This document shows, one piece after another, positions 47,333-56,239 of a DNA stretch of 64,000 bases. Position 1 is the first letter of the stretch. Every line of letters begins with the position of its first letter. The DNA lies in contig JAHEXI010000015.1 of assembly GCA_023252195.1 (NCBI GenBank), positions 1-64,000 of the forward strand. The letters run 5' to 3'. Source of the stretch: Pseudonocardiales bacterium (GTDB taxonomy: Bacteria; Actinomycetota; Actinomycetes; Mycobacteriales; Pseudonocardiaceae). Below the pieces are notes generated by a model, which saw only the letters and a program-made list of their open reading frames with translations, ran no database searches and was not told the DNA's origin. The position numbers and the translations under genes are program-made.

Positions 47333-48858
47333 GCCGCGTCCGCCGTCATCAGATTGCCCAGGCTCTGCCGATCGGCGTCAGCCGCTTGCACGACTCCGCT
47401 GACCCGACCGTGCGCCAGCACCACGATGCGATCCGAGAGCCGCAGGATCTCGTCCAGGTCCTCGCTCACCAGCACGACTGCCGCACCGGCATCGCGCGCT
47501 TCGAGCAACAGCAACCGGGTGGTCTCGATGGTGAGCACGTCTAGACCGCGGGTCGGGTAGGACACGACCAGCACGCGCGCCTTCTCGCCGAGAGCCAGTG
47601 CCAGCAGCACTCGCTGGATGTTGCCGCCGGAGAGTTGATCGAGCTGCCGGGCGGGATCGGCGAGCTTGAGACCGAGGCGACGGCCGTTGTCCGCCAGCTT
47701 CCGGCTCGAGGTTTTGCTGTCGAACGGGGCCTTGCCGCCGGACTTGGCGCGATCCCACAGGGCGGCGTGCTCTGCGATGGACAGCCCGGGGATCACGAAG
47801 TCGCGCAGCGGATCGGCTGGCACGCTGACCACTCCAGCGGCGTGGAATGCGGCCGGATCAGCGGACTCCATCCGGGCGCCGTCGACGGTGATCTGCCCGG
47901 CGCCGGGGCGAACCGCCCCAACGAGCAGATCGGCGAGTTCGCGCTGGCCGTTGCCGGATACCCCGGCCACGCCGACGATCTCACCGGCGTAGAGCGTCAG
48001 ATCGATGTCCTTCAACCCTGCGGCCCCGCCCGGGCCGGCCAGCCGAACGCCGGTCAGCTCCAGCGCCGGCACCTTGCCGTCGGTGCCGGCCCTGCCGTGG
48101 TTGCCCACGACCTCGACGGTCTCCCCCACCATCGCCGTCACCAGCTGCTCGTCACCCAGCTCGCCCGCCGGCGCGTCGGCAACCACCACTCGCCCGGCGC
48201 GCAGCACGGTAACCCGGTCGGCGATCTCCCGGACCTCCCGCATCTTATGGGTGATCAACACGACACCGACGCCCTCGGCACGCAGCGTGCGGATCACGTC
48301 GAACAGACCGGCCACCTCGACCGGAGTCAACACACTGGTCGGCTCGTCCAGGATCAACACCCGGGCCCGGGCCAGCAGTACCTTGATCAGCTCGACCCGT
48401 TGCCACTCGCCGATGGACAGGTCAGTGACCTTCGCCTTCGGATCCACCGCCAGCCCGTACCGGGTGGACGCCTGACCGATCAGCTTCTGCATCACGGCGG
48501 CCTTGAGCAGCGCGCCGCCGCCGACGTGCAAGGCGATGTTCTCCCACACCGTCAACGCCGGAACCAGCCGCAGATCTTGGAACACCATGCCGATGCCAAG
48601 GCCGCGGGCCGCCGCCGAGGAGCAGACCGTGATCACCTTGCCGTCGCGGACGATTTCGCCGGCTTCGGGCTGGTAGACGCCGTAGAGCACCTTCATCAAC
48701 GTGCTCTTGCCGGCGCCATTCTCGCCGAGCAGAGCGTGCACTTCACCGGCCCGCACCGACAAGCTCACCGCGTCGTTGGCCACCAACGGCCCGAACCTCT
48801 TGGTGATCGCGCGGAGTTCGAGTAGTGGGTCGGCATCAGTGATCGTCGTCACCCCCAA
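47329..48858 (-). CDS. BMP-type ABC transporter ATP-binding protein (two ABC domains)
   Basis: 509-aa fused double ATPase of the YufO/RbsA group. Domain 1 has Walker [10 protein letters not shown] (45-53), the variant signature [10 protein letters not shown] and Walker [14 protein letters not shown]. Domain 2 has a degenerate P-loop region [14 protein letters not shown], signature [10 protein letters not shown] and [13 protein letters not shown], in which the usual D-E is S-Y, so only one site is likely to be fully catalytic. Its start overlaps the gntR gene end by 10 nt. Confidence 0.94.
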   Translation of the reverse strand: MGVTTITDADPLLELRAITKRFGPLVANDAVSLSVRAGEVHALLGENGAGKSTLMKVLYGVYQPEAGEIVRDGKVITVCSSAAARGLGIGMVFQDLRLVPALTVWENIALHVGGGALLKAAVMQKLIGQASTRYGLAVDPKAKVTDLSIGEWQRVELIKVLLARARVLILDEPTSVLTPVEVAGLFDVIRTLRAEGVGVVLITHKMREVREIADRVTVLRAGRVVVADAPAGELGDEQLVTAMVGETVEVVGNHGRAGTDGKVPALELTGVRLAGPGGAAGLKDIDLTLYAGEIVGVAGVSGNGQRELADLLVGAVRPGAGQITVDGARMESADPAAFHAAGVVSVPADPLRDFVIPGLSIAEHAALWDRAKSGGKAPFDSKTSSRKLADNGRRLGLKLADPARQLDQLSGGNIQRVLLALALGEKARVLVVSYPTRGLDVLTIETTRLLLLEARDAGAAVVLVSEDLDEILRLSDRIVVLAHGRVSGVVQAADADRQSLGNLMTADAA

Positions 48859-49616
48859 CCTCCCCGGTGCAAGTGCATCTGGGTGATCGCGCGGGCAGCC
48901 CGGCGCTCCACTTCCTCCATCGACTCCCCGACGTGAGCGCGCAGCGCGCCGACCGCCTCGTCGAGCCGTCCGCCGAGCACCCGGTCCAGCACGCCCAGGT
49001 GCTGGGTGATGGTCAGCGCTATGCGCTCCTCGGACAGGAAGTCGTACATCCGCACCGGCCGGATCCGGGCGTTAACCGACTCCAGCGTGCTGGTCAGCAC
49101 CCCATTGCCGGCCGAGCGCAGCAGCGTCACATGAAAGTCCTCGTCCACCAACACGAAGTCCGGCGCCGGGTCGGGCCGGTCGTCCCACATCGCCCGCCAC
49201 TGGTCCCGCAGCGGCTCCAGCAGCGACACGTCATGACTGACCGATTCGATCTCCAGGCCGCGGGCCAGGCCGCGCAGCTCCAGGGTGATCCGCAGGTCGT
49301 AGAGGTCACGCAGATCGCCGAAGTCCGGCGTGGCCACGAAATAGCCGCCGTCAACCCGGGTCACCTGACCATCGGCCAATAACCGCACCAGCGCCTCCCG
49401 CACCGGGGTGCGGGAAACCCCGAGCAGCGCGGCCAGGCGCTCCTCTACCAACCGGGAATTCAACGCGAACTCGCCGACCATGATGCGGCGCCGCAACTCT
49501 TGGTAGACCTGGTCGCGCCGCAGCTGCGGCATCGCGACCTTGGGCTCGGCACCGTCAATCAAGGAATTATCAGCAGCACCTGTCGTATCCGGGCCTGTAT
49601 ACGACTCTGTATCCAT
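48849..49616 (-). CDS. GntR/FadR-family (FCD) transcriptional regulator
   Basis: 255 aa. The winged helix (about 33-98) reads [20 protein letters not shown] and [20 protein letters not shown]; the C-terminal FCD ligand domain (about 104-235) contains [34 protein letters not shown] and [20 protein letters not shown], with metal-ligand-type D/H residues. It is the first gene of the importer-atzF operon and probably senses the imported compound or a product. A dyad TGTTAC-N17-GTAACA lies upstream at about 49638-49666. Confidence 0.93.
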   Translation of the reverse strand: MDTESYTGPDTTGAADNSLIDGAEPKVAMPQLRRDQVYQELRRRIMVGEFALNSRLVEERLAALLGVSRTPVREALVRLLADGQVTRVDGGYFVATPDFGDLRDLYDLRITLELRGLARGLEIESVSHDVSLLEPLRDQWRAMWDDRPDPAPDFVLVDEDFHVTLLRSAGNGVLTSTLESVNARIRPVRMYDFLSEERIALTITQHLGVLDRVLGGRLDEAVGALRAHVGESMEEVERRAARAITQMHLHRGGWG

Positions 49617-49747
49617 GCGGCAAAGCTAGGCAGCAGCTGTTACGGGGCAAGAACTTGTTTGTAACATCTACATTTCTCGCGGTCCGCTCGGCTTTACCCC
49701 CGGCTGATCCACCAGCGGCCGGTTGCGACGGCGGTACAGTCCGTAAG

Positions 49748-52700
49748 GTGGAACCGGGCCGGCTGCGGCTGAGGCTACTCGGGCGCTTCGGCGTCGAGGG
49801 CGATCTCGACGGCCCCGCGCCGACTGGCAAGGCCGAGCAGGTGCTCAAGGTGCTCGCCGCCAAGCACGGCCAGCCGGTTCCGGTGCAGACTCTGGTAGAC
49901 GCGCTGTGGCACGATCATCCGCCGGACCGCGCCGACCGTAACGTCGCGGTGTTGGTGAGCCGGCTACGCCGGTCACTGGGCCGAACCAGGATCGAGGGCG
50001 GTCCATCCGCCTACCGGCTGGTGCTCGACGGTAGCACGGTTGTCGACTTGTTCGAGGCCGAGGAACTTGTGACCAACGCTGAGCGCGAGCTGGCCCACGC
50101 CCACTACGCGCTGGCCGCGGTCGGGGCCGAGCAGGCCGAAAAGCTGCTCGCTGCGGCGCCGCCGCTGGTCGACGAGGTCGACTTGCCATGGGCCGGGGAT
50201 CTACGCCGGCTCGCAGTCGCCCAGCTGCGCCGGGCCCGGGGCTGTCGTTGGCGAGCCGCCCTGGAGCTCGGCGAGTACCGCACTGCCGTCGAGGTCGCCG
50301 GCACCGCATTGGCCGCAGACCCGCTCGACGAGGAGGCCTGCCGCGCGGTGATGATCGGGAACCAACGGGCTGGGGCGGCCGGGGCGGCGCTGGCCGCCTA
50401 CCACGCTCTGCGATCTGCGCTGGTCGAGGCGCTTGGCGCCGACCCATCGGAGGCGACCCGCGCGGTGTTTCTCTCCGTGCTGCGCGCCGACCTGCCTGGC
50501 TCTGGCGCCCGGCTGCTAGCCGCCGAGGCACCTGCATCGCACTCCGACCTGGTTGGGCGCGACGCCGAGCTGGAGCAGCTGCTAGCGCTGTGGGCTCGGG
50601 CGGCCGGCGGTGAGGGCGCCACCGCGCTGGTGCTCGGCGAAGCCGGCATCGGCAAGAGCAGCCTAGCCGCCGCGCTCGCCGCTCGGGTGCGCCAGACCGG
50701 CGGGCTGGTGCTTACCACCGGCTGCTTTGAGGCCGAGCGCTCGCTCTACCTACAGCCCCTGGCGGCCGCGGTGCGGGCGGTCGTCGCGCTGCACCGGCCC
50801 ACCGTGCTGCGCGACCTGGCTGGCAACTGGCTGGGCACCCTGCTCGAGCTGGTCCCGGAGATGGCGCAGTCCACCGGCAGCGTGCACTACGAGCGCGCCG
50901 CGCCGGAGCTGGAGCACCTCCGCAGCCTGGAGGCCCTGGCCGCATTCCTCGACCGGCTCGCCGAGCGACGGCCCCTGCTCCTGGTAATCGAGGATGGCCA
51001 GCACGCCGGACAGTCCACTGTGGAGGCACTGCATGTGCTGGCTGCCCGGCTGGCCACCAGCCGGGTGCTAACGCTCGTCCTCGAGCGCACCTCCGAGCAC
51101 GACGACGCGCTCGCCTCGCTGCGCGACCTGGCCAATTGTATCGAGCTCGGCCCGCTATCCGTGCAGGCCGTCGGTATCCTGCTCGAACGCTCCGGGCTGC
51201 CCTACGACCTGTCGCAGCTGCATGAGTGGACCGGTGGCTCACCGCTGTTCGTCACCGAACTGCTGCGCCACCCAACCTCGGCCCGGCCCGGCGGGACGAT
51301 ACGGCTGGGCATTCCCGGCTCGCTGCACGAGGCGGTCACCGAGCGGCTCGTTCGGGCCGGCGACGACGTTGAGGTGCTGCTGCAACAGGGCTCAGTGCTC
51401 GGGTCGGCGTTCTCGCTGGACGAGGTAGCCGCGCTGTCCGGGATCAACGTCGAGGAGTGCGCCCGCCGCGCCGGACGGGCGCTGCGCGCCGGGTTGCTCG
51501 TGGTGCGCGGGGACAGCTTTCGCTTCGCCAACGACGTGGTGCGGCAGGTTTCCTACAACTCCACGCCGCTGCCGGTGCGGGTCAGCCGGCACCGGCGAGC
51601 CGCCAAGCTGTTCGAGGGCCGCCCGGAGGCGGCCGCCCGCCAGCTCGCCGCCGCGCAGGACTACGCCGCAGCGGGGAGAGCCTGGCTGCTCGCCGCGCAC
51701 GCCGCGCACCTGGTCTTCGCGAACCTGGAGGCCGAACGGCTGCTCGACGAAGCGCTGAGCGTTGCGCAGCGCTCCAACGAGCCGATGCTGGTGGCCACGG
51801 TGCTCATGCGTCGTGGTGAGATCCGCACCGACCTTGGCCGGCATGGCGACGCCCGCGACGACCTGGAGGTGGCGCTGGGCATCGCGCGCGACGTCGGCGA
51901 CGAGCTGCTCGAGGCCCGTGTGCTGGAGCAGCTCGGCTGGACTGCGCTGTATGCCCGCGACGCGTTGGGCGCGGTCGACCTCGCCTCCAGGGCCAGGGCG
52001 CTCGCCGAGTCGGCTGCCGCCGCACCCGGCGCGCTGCCTAGCTCGCTGTTGCTCGTCGGTCGGGTACGGCATTGGGACGGCGACTACTCCGGCGCTGCGT
52101 CGGCCTACGCGCAGGTGGTCGCCGCCGACGCCGGCGACACCACGGCGGCGGTGGCGCTGGCCTACCGCGGTGCGCTGTTGCAGCACATGGACCGCTTCGC
52201 CGAGGCCCGCGCTGTGCTGGAGCGCGCCGCGGTGCTGTGCCGGACGACCGGACAGTTCCGCCCGCTGCTGCAGACGCTCTTTTTCATCGGGCTGGCCCGT
52301 GGCGACGTCGGCGACTTCGAGGGCGCACTCCGCTCACTGGGCCGGGCCCGCCGCATGATCGACGAGTACAGGGTGAGCTTCTACCGGGCCGGGATCGATA
52401 CGACCACGGCGTGGCTGTTGCTAGAGCTGGGCGACGTCGGGCAAGCGCGGGAACACGCCCAGCGCGCGGTGGAACTGGCGCACAGCGGCGGCGGGGCCTT
52501 GGAGCTAGAGCAGGAACTGCATGCGCTGCTTGCGCTGGCCGACTGCGATTTGCTCGACGGCCGCGTCGACGACGCCGGCGCGCGGGTGGAGGCGGCCGCC
52601 CCGATGCTCGACCAGTCTCTGCCGTTCCGGCCGCGGGCGGCGATGCGGCTGCTGGAGATGCGGGCCCGCTTCGAATCAGCGCAAGCCGAGGCGCTGCTGA

Positions 52701-52966
52701 CGCACGCCCGGCGCTACTCCTCGACGAAGTACGAGTCGCTGGCGCTATGGCATCTGGGCCGCTACCAGGATGCGGCGATCGTCGCGGCGCAGACCGGCTC
52801 GGACCTGCTGCTCGCCCAGGTCGGGCACCCGGGTGCCCGCAAGGCGGCGCTGGATCGGATCGCCGCCTCGCTGGCACCCGAGGTCCGCGCGAGGTTCCTG
52901 GCCAGCGGCCGGCTCTGTCGCGACGAAGGGAAAGGTCGTGTCAAGCGCCCAGGACGATGGTCATGA
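49748..52966 (+). CDS. AfsR/SARP-like regulator with BTAD, ATPase and TPR domains
   Basis: About 1072 aa from GTG 49748. An OmpR-type winged helix (about 5-90: LRLRLLGRFGVEGDLDGPAP, RNVAVLVSRLRRSLG) is followed by the BTAD (about 95-245), a STAND/AAA ATPase with Walker A GEAGIGKSS (297-305) and VIEDGQHAGQSTVEALHVLA, and then TPR-like helical repeats to the end. Such proteins activate accessory operons in response to a ligand or partner bound by the TPR part. It stands between the importer operon and the radical SAM operon, so it is a strong candidate regulator of both. Its 3' end overlaps the convergent GNAT gene by 26 bp. Confidence 0.92.
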   Translation: MEPGRLRLRLLGRFGVEGDLDGPAPTGKAEQVLKVLAAKHGQPVPVQTLVDALWHDHPPDRADRNVAVLVSRLRRSLGRTRIEGGPSAYRLVLDGSTVVDLFEAEELVTNAERELAHAHYALAAVGAEQAEKLLAAAPPLVDEVDLPWAGDLRRLAVAQLRRARGCRWRAALELGEYRTAVEVAGTALAADPLDEEACRAVMIGNQRAGAAGAALAAYHALRSALVEALGADPSEATRAVFLSVLRADLPGSGARLLAAEAPASHSDLVGRDAELEQLLALWARAAGGEGATALVLGEAGIGKSSLAAALAARVRQTGGLVLTTGCFEAERSLYLQPLAAAVRAVVALHRPTVLRDLAGNWLGTLLELVPEMAQSTGSVHYERAAPELEHLRSLEALAAFLDRLAERRPLLLVIEDGQHAGQSTVEALHVLAARLATSRVLTLVLERTSEHDDALASLRDLANCIELGPLSVQAVGILLERSGLPYDLSQLHEWTGGSPLFVTELLRHPTSARPGGTIRLGIPGSLHEAVTERLVRAGDDVEVLLQQGSVLGSAFSLDEVAALSGINVEECARRAGRALRAGLLVVRGDSFRFANDVVRQVSYNSTPLPVRVSRHRRAAKLFEGRPEAAARQLAAAQDYAAAGRAWLLAAHAAHLVFANLEAERLLDEALSVAQRSNEPMLVATVLMRRGEIRTDLGRHGDARDDLEVALGIARDVGDELLEARVLEQLGWTALYARDALGAVDLASRARALAESAAAAPGALPSSLLLVGRVRHWDGDYSGAASAYAQVVAADAGDTTAAVALAYRGALLQHMDRFAEARAVLERAAVLCRTTGQFRPLLQTLFFIGLARGDVGDFEGALRSLGRARRMIDEYRVSFYRAGIDTTTAWLLLELGDVGQAREHAQRAVELAHSGGGALELEQELHALLALADCDLLDGRVDDAGARVEAAAPMLDQSLPFRPRAAMRLLEMRARFESAQAEALLTHARRYSSTKYESLALWHLGRYQDAAIVAAQTGSDLLLAQVGHPGARKAALDRIAASLAPEVRARFLASGRLCRDEGKGRVKRPGRWS

Positions 52967-53414
52967 GTAGGTGCGGGCGGCCGACGTAGAGTTCGACGTC
53001 GCCTTGCCGGATCCAGCCGAGGCGGGTGAAGAACCGCTCGTTGTCGACTTGCACGTGCGCGCGCATCGAGACCCCTCCCAGCCTGCCGGCAGTGGCCACC
53101 GCGAAGCGCACCAGCGGCGCGCCCAGCCCGACGTGGCGGAACTCCGGCAGCACCGCGAGCCGGTCACCCTGCCAGGTGCGCCCGGATTCGTCGAGTGGGT
53201 AGAGCCGTACGGTGCCAGCCGGCACCCCCCCGCAGTAGCCGACCACGTGCATCACGTCCTCGCGAGCATCGTGGGCGTCCACATCGGACCCGGCGAACAC
53301 ATGCTGCTCGCGGACGAATGTCTCGTGCCGGATCCGGTGGTGGCTGGCCAGCTCGTCCGGCCCGGTAACCCGCCGGCAGGACAGTAGGTCGGCCGACGGC
53401 CGCAGTGGGGTCAT
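52941..53414 (-). CDS. MSMEG_0567/Sll0786-family GNAT acetyltransferase
   Basis: 157 aa. LASHHRIRHETFVREQHVFA, VVGYCGGVPAGTVRLYPLDE, RLAVLPEFRHVGLGAPLVRF (acetyl-CoA loop) and FFTRLGWIRQGDVELYVGRP match the GNAT component of the Nit1C nitrilase-associated cluster. In mycobacterial MSMEG_0567 this domain is fused to an AIR-synthase-like domain; here only the GNAT part exists, as in cyanobacterial Sll0786. ATG 53412-53414 overlaps the radical SAM stop (ATGA). Function within the cluster is unknown. Confidence 0.88.
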   Translation of the reverse strand: MTPLRPSADLLSCRRVTGPDELASHHRIRHETFVREQHVFAGSDVDAHDAREDVMHVVGYCGGVPAGTVRLYPLDESGRTWQGDRLAVLPEFRHVGLGAPLVRFAVATAGRLGGVSMRAHVQVDNERFFTRLGWIRQGDVELYVGRPHLLMTIVLGA

Positions 53415-54514
53415 GCGGTCTCCTCTGGCCGGCGGCCGATCTGCAGCAGCGGCTGCACGGTGTTCATCGCCGAGCAGGCCTGGCATCGGGCGCAGCCGGC
53501 GCCGGCGTCGGCGGCGCTCATCCCGCGCAGCGCAAGGTGTGCGGCGACCTTGCGGTAAATCGGCTCGGTGTAGGTGCGGGCCGGCGCTGGCACGTCGGCC
53601 ATCAGACTGCCGGCCACCGGCCGCAGTGGGACGACGAACGGGTAGACGCCGATGTCGATGGCGCGTCGGCACCCCTCGATGGTGACCTGGGGGTCCTCGC
53701 CCATGCCGAGGATGACGTAGGTGGACACCCGGCCCGCACCGAACAACGCCACCGCCCGCTCCCAGGTGCGGAAGTAGGTCTCGATGCCGGTGCGCGCCTT
53801 GCCTGGTGCCACCGTGGCAAGCACTTCGGGATCGAAGGACTCGATGTGGATGCCCACCGCGTCGATGCCCAGGTCGGCGACTTCCTGCAGCACTGCGAGG
53901 TCGCGCGGCGGCTCGAACTGCACCTGGACGGGCAGTCCGGAGGCCAGCTTGACCTCGTGCCCGCACTGCGCGACGTAGCGCGCACCACGGTCTGGGGCGG
54001 CTGAGCTGCCGGTGGTCAGGGTGACGTCCACCGCCCCGTCGAGGTTTCGCGCGGCCACTGCCACTTCGGCGAGCTGGGCCGGGGTTTTCTTCACGATCGT
54101 GCGCCCAGCGACCAGCGACAGCCCGATACCGCAGAACCCGCACTGGTCGGAGTTTCCCCAGTAGTTGCAAGTCTGCACAACAGTGCTGGCCAGCGAGTCC
54201 AAGTGTAGCAGCGCGATCTTCCAGTAGGGAATGCCGTCGGCTGTGGTCAGGTCGTAGAACCGGGGCCGGCTGCTGGCGGCGGCCGAAGCCATCTTGCGCC
54301 CATCGCGGTAGATGCCGTGCCCGTCGTCCTCAGCCTTGAGCACATAGGGCGACTCGGGCTGGGTGGGGACGGTGACCGGCACGCCCTCGATCCACAGCAT
54401 TCCAGAGTCCGAGGGACCCGCCCCACCGCGGCGGGTCTCGATGGGGGCATCCACCCGCAGCCCGAGGCTCTGCAAATCCATGATTAACGAAGCGACCGCG
54501 GCTGGAACGGTCAT
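53411..54514 (-). CDS. MSMEG_0568-family radical SAM protein
   Basis: 367 aa. The iron-sulfur Cys are C116, C125 and C128 in TCNYWGNSDQCGFCGIG, an atypical C-x8-C-x2-C spacing that fits the MSMEG_0568 group. VDVTLTTGSSAAPDRGARYV, VQVQFEPPRDLAVLQEVADL, VGIHIESFDPEVL and STYVILGMGEDPQVTIEGCR follow in TIM-barrel order, and a C-terminal CARCQACSA may bind a second cluster. The family occurs in Nit1C clusters with a nitrilase and GNAT; its reaction is not established. ATG 54512-54514 follows GGAGGTAGG. Confidence 0.9.
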   Translation of the reverse strand: MTVPAAVASLIMDLQSLGLRVDAPIETRRGGAGPSDSGMLWIEGVPVTVPTQPESPYVLKAEDDGHGIYRDGRKMASAAASSRPRFYDLTTADGIPYWKIALLHLDSLASTVVQTCNYWGNSDQCGFCGIGLSLVAGRTIVKKTPAQLAEVAVAARNLDGAVDVTLTTGSSAAPDRGARYVAQCGHEVKLASGLPVQVQFEPPRDLAVLQEVADLGIDAVGIHIESFDPEVLATVAPGKARTGIETYFRTWERAVALFGAGRVSTYVILGMGEDPQVTIEGCRRAIDIGVYPFVVPLRPVAGSLMADVPAPARTYTEPIYRKVAAHLALRGMSAADAGAGCARCQACSAMNTVQPLLQIGRRPEETA

Positions 54515-54515
54515 A

Positions 54516-55172
54516 TCACCTACCTCCCTCGATATCCGCCCGCCACCGCTCTCGCTCAGCCAGCCACTCCGCCCGGTCAGCAAAGGCCCGCTCCCGGTCG
54601 GTCGTCTCGACCGGGGTGCCGGTGTCGCCGTCCAGCACGACCAGCTCCAGCCGGTGTGGACCGTCCCCGGAGTAGGGATCGACCATGGCGACCAACGCCC
54701 GGGCAGTGGGCAAATGCATCTCGGTGTGCCGCACCCCGGTACACAGCACCGCCTCCCAAGACCCCTCGAGGTCCACCCAGGTCGCGCCGGTGGAGCGCGC
54801 CAACGCGATGGCCGCAGCCCGCCGGCCGCACTGAGCGGCTGCCGCGAGTTCCCTGTCCCGTACCGCAAACGCCGCCTCCAGCGTCAGCCGGTCGCCGCCG
54901 CTGGCCGAGCCGGCAAAATCAACGTCGCGCAAGGAGCCGGCCGGTAGTGCGGAGAGCAGCGGCGCGGGGTCGACGTCCAAGCCGAGCAGCTGGGTGGGAC
55001 AGGTGGTGTTAAGCCGCAGCTCCTCAAGAAACAAGCCCACGACACACAACGCCCGCCGGTAGGCCTCCGGGTCGACGAGCACCACCGGGAACAGCCGATC
55101 TTCGGCGGCCCGCCACCGGACCCGTGCCCGGCGCAGGGCCTCGGCCCGCTCCGCGTCCAGTCCGGTCACCAC
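54516..55172 (-). CDS. Unrecognised protein heading the radical SAM operon
   Basis: 218 aa, GTG start at 55172, stop 1 nt before the radical SAM start. Segments include LFPVVLVDPEAYRRALCVVG, LFLEELRLNTTCPTQLLGLD, RRAAAIALARSTGATWVDLE and GVRHTEMHLPTARALVAMVD; the end is charged and helical (WLAERERWRADIEGGR). No signal peptide or membrane segment. It does not look like DUF1116 or DUF2877 partners of FdrA, nor like MSMEG_0569, 0570 or 0572. Position suggests it works with the radical SAM enzyme or is divergently co-regulated with carbamate kinase. Confidence 0.75.
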   Translation of the reverse strand: MVTGLDAERAEALRRARVRWRAAEDRLFPVVLVDPEAYRRALCVVGLFLEELRLNTTCPTQLLGLDVDPAPLLSALPAGSLRDVDFAGSASGGDRLTLEAAFAVRDRELAAAAQCGRRAAAIALARSTGATWVDLEGSWEAVLCTGVRHTEMHLPTARALVAMVDPYSGDGPHRLELVVLDGDTGTPVETTDRERAFADRAEWLAERERWRADIEGGR

Positions 55173-55264
55173 TACCCCGAAGTCGTCGCATGGTCACCAC
55201 CACTTGTTTTCCACTATAGTGTACGTCGCTTCTCATAATGCATGCTGACGGGAGCGCGAACCAG
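55173..55264. promoter_or_regulatory. Divergent promoter region of the radical SAM and carbamate kinase operons
   Basis: The 92 bases separating the two starts are AT-richer than the surroundings. CACTATAGTG at about 55210-55219 is a 10-bp palindrome and includes TATAGT, a good -10 candidate for the plus-strand operon. Co-regulation of both operons from this site is likely. Confidence 0.5.
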
Positions 55265-56239
55265 ATGCCCCGAACCGCCGTGGTCGCCCTGGGCGGTAAC
55301 GCAATCACCCGGGTCGGACAGGCCGGCACGCACGCCGAGCAGGCGGCCAACGCCCGGGCGATGGCGCACACCGTGTGCGCGCTGCGGGACGCCGGGTGGG
55401 GAGTCATCGTGGTACACGGCAACGGGCCGCAGGTCGGCTGCCTGTCCATCCAGCAGGACGCGGCACGCGAGACCGTGCCGGTGCAACCACTGTTCTGCCT
55501 GGGCGCGATGACCGAGGGCCAATTGGGCAGCCTGCTCACCCTGGCGCTGCACGACGCCTGCGGCGGCCGGCTGCCCGCCGTGGTAAGCGTGGTGACCCAC
55601 GTCGTGGTTGCGGCCGACGACCCGGCCTTCGCTCACCCCACGAAACCGATCGGGCCGTTTTTTGACGAGCAGGAGGCGCGGCGGCTGGCAGCTGAGCGGA
55701 ACTGGACAGTGGCCCCGGACGCCGAGCGCGGCTACCGCCGGATGGTCGCCTCGCCGCGCCCGCTGCGATTCCTCGAGCTCGAGGTGATCACCGCGCTGGT
55801 CGAGCGTGGTGCGCTAGTGGTGGCGGCTGGTGGCGGAGGGGTGCCGGTGGTCGAAGACGGGCACGCCTACCGCGGCGTGGACGCCGTCGTGGACAAAGAC
55901 CTTGCCGCTCAGCAGCTGGCCACTCAGCTGGGCGTCGAGGCACTGGTCATGGTCACGGACGTGGAGCAGGTGATGCTTGACTACGGCACCCCGGACGCCC
56001 GTCCGATCACCGCCATGACCGCCGACGAGGCACAGCGCCACCTCGAGGACGACCAGTTCCCGGACGGCAGCATGGGACCCAAGGTTCGAGCCGCGATCGC
56101 GTTCGTCCGGGCGGGCGGTCGCACCGCCGTGATCACCAACTCCGAACGTGCCGCTCGCTCGCTCGACCCGGCGCCCAGCGATGCCGCGGTGGGCACCCGC
56201 ATCGTTGCCGCCTCCACTTCACTCGGAGCCGTGTCATGA
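55265..56239 (+). CDS. arcC: Carbamate kinase
   Basis: Transfers phosphate from carbamoyl phosphate to ADP, giving ATP, ammonia and CO2. The 324-aa protein starts PRTAVVALGGNAITRVG and has GVIVVHGNGPQVGCLSIQQD, VAAGGGGVPVVEDGHAYRGV, DAVVDKDLAAQQLATQLGVE and MVTDVEQVMLDYGTPDARPI, in family order. ATG 55265 has GGAG upstream; ATG 55238 is in frame but lacks one. Its stop overlaps the fdrA start (ATGA). No arginine deiminase genes are present, so the source of carbamoyl phosphate is probably the FdrA step. Confidence 0.95.
   Translation: MPRTAVVALGGNAITRVGQAGTHAEQAANARAMAHTVCALRDAGWGVIVVHGNGPQVGCLSIQQDAARETVPVQPLFCLGAMTEGQLGSLLTLALHDACGGRLPAVVSVVTHVVVAADDPAFAHPTKPIGPFFDEQEARRLAAERNWTVAPDAERGYRRMVASPRPLRFLELEVITALVERGALVVAAGGGGVPVVEDGHAYRGVDAVVDKDLAAQQLATQLGVEALVMVTDVEQVMLDYGTPDARPITAMTADEAQRHLEDDQFPDGSMGPKVRAAIAFVRAGGRTAVITNSERAARSLDPAPSDAAVGTRIVAASTSLGAVS

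Noticed and set aside
47635..48825. 396-codon plus-strand frame opposite the ABC ATPase
   Set aside because: Antisense artefact of GC-rich codon use, with no recognisable domain.
53415..54170. Upstream extension of the GNAT gene by about 250 codons
   Set aside because: It reads the radical SAM gene in the wrong frame; the ATG at 53412-53414 with ATGA overlap is the natural start.
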